From Cucumis sativus (taxonomy: Eukaryota; Streptophyta; Magnoliopsida; Cucurbitales; Cucurbitaceae), in contig NC_026660.2 in the NCBI RefSeq assembly GCF_000004075.3, positions 27,283,498-27,347,497 on the forward strand: 64,000 nucleotides of DNA, read 5' to 3'. This document shows positions 59,970-64,000 of this stretch, in pieces. Every line of letters begins with the position of its first letter. The first letter of the stretch is position 1. Both the position numbers and the translations under genes were made by a program. Under the pieces are notes generated by a model. That model was given only the letters and a program-made list of their open reading frames with translations, had not been told where the DNA came from and did no database searches.

Positions 59970-62900
59970 CTATGGCTTAGGCAGATCCTCAAGAACAACA
60001 TGTGCAGCATTGTGACCCGGTGCCCCCATGACACCACCTCCAGGATGCGACCCACTTCCACATAGGTACAATCCTTTAATCGGTGTCCGATGATTTGACC
60101 TGCAGTACATGGAATATATATTTCTTCTACATAGACTTGAAAATGAAAGCAACAAGAGAAATGGTTCTAGAGTGAGTATTACCATCCTTTTACAGGCCGC
60201 ATCAAGAAAAGAGAATCTAAGCCCATGGCTCCATGAAAAATATTTCCTCCTGTTACAGATGAGAATACTCAAGTTTCAGCAAATTCATGGAGTATGGAAT
60301 TGAGAATATAGTAGAAGACCGTACGACTTCTGATTTCAACTTAAATATATTCATAGTTGAGCCTTTTCAGAACAACACATCAAAGAAAAATCTACGTGGA
60401 AGTTCTCATATTGGAGTTTTACCTGTTAGACCAATTTCCTTCTCAAGATCAGGTGGTGTCAGCATGTCATAACCTATGATTGATGAGCTGAAGCCAGGTG
60501 CATATTCATCAATCAACTTAAAACATCTTTTGGCATATAAATCCTGCAAATATAGACTCCGATTCTTGTCATATTGACAAAACGAAAAATAAATCCAAAT
60601 CTAAAAATCAACATCAATTCAACTAGTGGTAAAATGAAACCAAAACATGTATAAAGGTAGGGTTGATTATGGACAAACATAAGAGCCAGAGCGAGCATAT
60701 GTCAAACAGATGCACAATTCAAAGACCCCTTTAACAACTTACTCTGTATGTATCATCATCCCAGCTCCCATCCAAGGGTTCGTAAGGTGTATACTGTGTA
60801 AATAAGCTGACAACGTGCTTACCTACAAAAATTCATGAGTTTGAATATTAACAGTTATCTGAATAACTAGGGGCATACATTAGCTACAACGTAACTGCAT
60901 AAGCTATGAAATATAGTTTGACATTTGGTTCGATATATTTCAAAATGAATAATTTTTGGTAAGATCATTTGGTCCCAACTCAATCAAATACTTCTGCAAA
61001 CACAAAAGTCTTCTAATTCTGACCGCACGTTAGAGAAAATGAAAATCTATACTTTTCATTAAATTGACTGCGTGACTTTCAGTGACCCGTTATTTTGGTG
61101 TTGGAATGTTGTCTTACTAATATGATGCATCACATATTCTAAATGATTTGTCCACAAAATGGAAGAACAATTCTGTAGGACATAACATAATTTCTTTCTA
61201 AATTTGGAAGGATTCCTAATTTGGGACAGGATATATTCCTCACCCTTCAGATGGATGCAACGAAGTACACATTCTCTTCACAGTCATAAAATTAGGAATA
61301 GGAAGGGACAAGGATGGTTCTCATGCTAAACAGGAAGAACATATGGAATAAATTTACAGTACCAGGTGGAGATACAGTTTTGTCCAGAGAGGAAGGAATT
61401 GTCATCTCAATAATAGGTCTTTTCGATGGAAAGCCATTCCATGCATCTTGGCAAGCTGTGCCAATATCTTCCATTCTAAAAGAGAAATCAAGAAAGAAAA
61501 GGTGAGCAAGTCTTTTCTTTTTTTTTAAAAAAAAGGTTAGATTGTAATGACAATCAAGTGCATTACTTTCTGAAACAATGCATTTTTGAGAGGATCATCT
61601 CTCTCTATTTTTTCTCACTCACAACCACTAACAACAGAACTGCTGTTACACATTAAGCACATGGGTTTTACAAGTCTAAAGTAAACTCCTGAGGTTTCAG
61701 AGAAACAATTCACATTGTAGGACATTTGGGTTTATGGAAAATAGCTCAAATGTATTCAAGGTAGTCAAAGAATTAAAAGTACGCATAATGATGAGTTGCT
61801 CAACCTTACAAAACACATTATGAAAACAATTCTGGTGTAGCTGCTAATGACATTAGTAGTAGTGTCTCTCCTACCTTTCAGCACCAATATGAATAGTTGC
61901 TGTATGCTGAGGACCCACCTCATCTTGATTATTCAAATTGCAAGACTGGAACTGCGGCAATTTGTCAACAGCAACGTTTATTTTTGTCGTTCCCTGTTCC
62001 AGCCAGTAAAGTCTAAACTATCGTGATAGTTCAAGCATGGGAACAAAGGACCGAGGAAAGTAGATGCAACTTTTGTCTGAATTGGAAATTTGGAATAAGA
62101 CATTCTTAACCTTCGTTTCTATACTTTTAATGGCATGCATTTGTGATAGTTCAAAGAATAATAAAAACTCATACTCAAGGAAAATAAAAGGTCTTCTCTC
62201 TGTGTTGCAAGGGTCAGGCTTGGACCCTTCAACTTATACCAACTAAAAAATTCAACAACAGTGGTGGACTAAAGAGGACCTTACAACTTTAAGAGCAATG
62301 TAGATAAATAAACGCAAGAACGGTGTAAACACAAAGCACGAGCCAATGCTTATTCATCAATTATCATCTATCAATTTTTTACAACGAGCAACCTAATCGT
62401 CAAAAATTGATTCACATACCAACAACCAGAATGAAACTCATAAGTCATAATCATAGAAAAGAAACGGTCGAGATTCTGTTGATTCTAGGGACTGATGGTT
62501 TAAATCTCACCCAAGTCCATAAAGACGGACTGATGGTTTAAATCTCACCCAAGTCCATAAAGACCTGAGAACAATGGTAAACTAAAAAAAGGATCTTACG
62601 ATTAAATACAAAGGAGATGTGGACATTTGAGAAGTTAGCATTTATTTGTTTCCACAAAAATAGTAAGAAAAATTATCAAGTATGTCTTACTGAGGTATAG
62701 TCAGAACATTTGATAGCCCGTAGAAAATCATCCGGAAGAAAAGTTTGAGGCACCATTTCCTATGACAAAACCAGAAAAACGAGAAAGTCAGAAGCACGAA
62801 GCAACGTCTAAAATGATTTATCTCTAATGTAAAGCATTTTACCACGAATGTTTTGTACGGAGTTGCATTTGATAGAACAACTGAAGAATGCACTTGCGTC

Positions 62901-63544
62901 CCATCCGCCAGTAACACCTTAATCAATAGGATGTATCAGATACATGAGGATATAAAAAGATGCCTTCGAGATGTACCAAGGAAATAAATAAACCAACCCC
63001 CTTTAATCTACCAGAGCCTTCAATCATCAGTTCCGAAACCTGACCATCAAGATTAAAATGTACATGAGACAAATAATTCAAAATAAGCAAAAGAAAATGG
63101 GCGAGAACTTAAAGAATAAAATGGAGAGAATAAAAGAAAATATTAAATTTGAACTTGCTTTTGAAGACTATATCAAGTTATCCAGAGCTGCATACTGAAA
63201 TAGAATACCTCTGCATTTGTTGCAATATGAACTCCAGCTTCTTTGGCAGCATTGCTTATGGCCATCGACACAGAACCCATCCCACCTTCAACATGTCTGC
63301 AATTGATGTTAATATTTCTTCAGTGAATATTGCTAAATGCTACAAAAACATCATGCAGGGTATTTCAAGGAATATCATTAATTGAGCTGACCATATGTTA
63401 TGATTTACATTACCAAATTGGCTCCGTAATAAAAGTATTTGTAAGATGAGATACTCACGACCAAATATTACGATCACCATGAATAGTTTCTCCCATTACA
63501 TGATGCAGTAGAACATATCCACTTCCAGAAGTATTGATGCTTGT
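59970..63544 (-). CDS. PYROXD2-type FAD-dependent oxidoreductase (3' part; gene continues past the window)
   Basis: Eleven - strand exons, 5' to 3': 63459-63544, 63209-63296, 62998-63039, 62843-62917, 62691-62759, 61875-61993, 61363-61475, 60743-60822, 60423-60543, 60183-60249, 59970-60099. They join in frame to 329 aa; the N-terminal FAD-binding part lies beyond 64000. Conserved blocks are [84 protein letters not shown] and the C-terminal [20 protein letters not shown], the second FAD-contacting motif shared with phytoene desaturase/CRTISO-like amine-oxidase folds. It is the plant orthologue type of PYROXD2 (At5g49555 in memory), not a carotenoid enzyme itself. The substrate is unknown; human PYROXD2 is mitochondrial. 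Every splice junction preserves the frame and motif continuity. Confidence 0.92.
62489..62564. repeat. Perfect 38-bp tandem duplication in an intron
   Basis: Units 62489-62526 and 62527-62564 are identical (each begins ggactgatgg and ends ccataaagac). They lie in the intron between exons 61875-61993 and 62691-62759 of the oxidoreductase gene. The identity implies a recent event. Confidence 0.95.
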
Positions 63545-64000
63545 CTGTTGGAGATAAATTCACCGTTGTTGATGTACGAAAGAAAAAGTTAACTCAGTGA
63601 ACAAGTAGGAAAAAAAACATTCACTAAGTGAATAAGTTCTAAACTATTATAACTAGAATCTGTAGTCTCCATACCATGTTGGAACTGAAAATTTTAGCTT
63701 TGAAACATTTCAGTTGATCAACAAAGACAATGTATCATTTGAATTAGCTGTAACAGAAACCAATAGCACCTACTACAATGTTCTGTATGAGGAGTTTGAT
63801 TTTGCACAAATAGAAAAATGTGGATCTTTCAGTATGTCTTTCATATAGCAAAGGATTATTTAATATTATCAAATACTTGATCTAATTATGATAACCACAT
63901 ACATTCTGAGCTATTAGTAGTCAGTTATTCCTAAGATTCTCTACTGCAGAGAGACTGGGAGGATGATATAAGATAAATCATGATGCTTCAAATGCATTTT
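63545..64000 (-). other. Intron of the PYROXD2-type gene at the window edge
   Basis: No exon matching the expected upstream protein segment is visible on the - strand here. The next exon must lie beyond the window, making this intron longer than 450 bp. Confidence 0.6.

Overview
This window is nuclear DNA from a flowering plant, very probably a eudicot. It is AT-rich, carries GT-AG introns, has an intron-containing tRNA-Tyr gene, and encodes plant-specific families: a polyol transporter, a DUF620 protein, a plant-specific TFIIB relative, a GRAS factor and a thylakoid DUF1118 protein. Gene content, order and one non-coding locus fit a cucurbit such as Cucumis. That last step is inference, not proof.

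Layout. Positions 1-7690 are AT-rich and essentially gene-free, apart from an orphan cluster of TGGGCC-type promoter motifs near 6.1 kb. Next on the + strand come a two-exon polyol/monosaccharide transporter (7.69-9.27 kb), the 60S export adaptor NMD3 with an intron in its leader (11.29-12.81 kb), a three-exon DUF620 gene (14.62-16.05 kb), a DUF1195-type small membrane protein (17.73-20.56 kb), the plant-specific TFIIB-related protein pBRP (21.97-24.73 kb, 3' end uncertain), an intronless RIQ1-like grana protein (25.46-25.94 kb) and the ten-exon U1-70K spliceosomal protein (27.45-32.02 kb). A tRNA-Glu(UUC) gene lies on the - strand at 33.2 kb. A gene-poor stretch of about 7 kb precedes the SCL4-like GRAS gene (40.87-42.70 kb). 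A tRNA-Tyr gene and a small LEA-like gene with an ABRE-rich promoter follow at 45.1-46.1 kb.

The most unusual part is about 47.9-51.5 kb. It has a TATA box, a GC-richer leader, good splice signals, two adjacent 11-bp hairpins and a degenerate tandem repeat array, but no convincing ORF. From its content and its position beside SCL4 and the LEA-like gene, I propose it is the cucurbit CR20 / Arabidopsis GUT15 type long non-coding RNA. This is a hypothesis.

The right end holds a Sec14/CRAL-TRIO lipid-transfer gene (+, 54.5-57.9 kb), a METTL21-like methyltransferase (-, 58.5-59.3 kb) and the 3' eleven exons of a PYROXD2-type FAD oxidoreductase (-, 59.97-63.5 kb) that runs off the window. As I recall it, the last two are also neighbours in Arabidopsis (At5g49560 and At5g49555).

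These are independent eukaryotic genes, not an operon. Shared themes are RNA metabolism and gene expression (NMD3, pBRP, U1-70K, two tRNAs, the candidate lncRNA) and membrane or chloroplast function (transporter, RIQ1, Sec14). I saw no convincing intact transposon, virus-like element or CRISPR array. Exon boundaries were placed by eye from splice signals, reading frame and recalled family sequence, with no alignments run.
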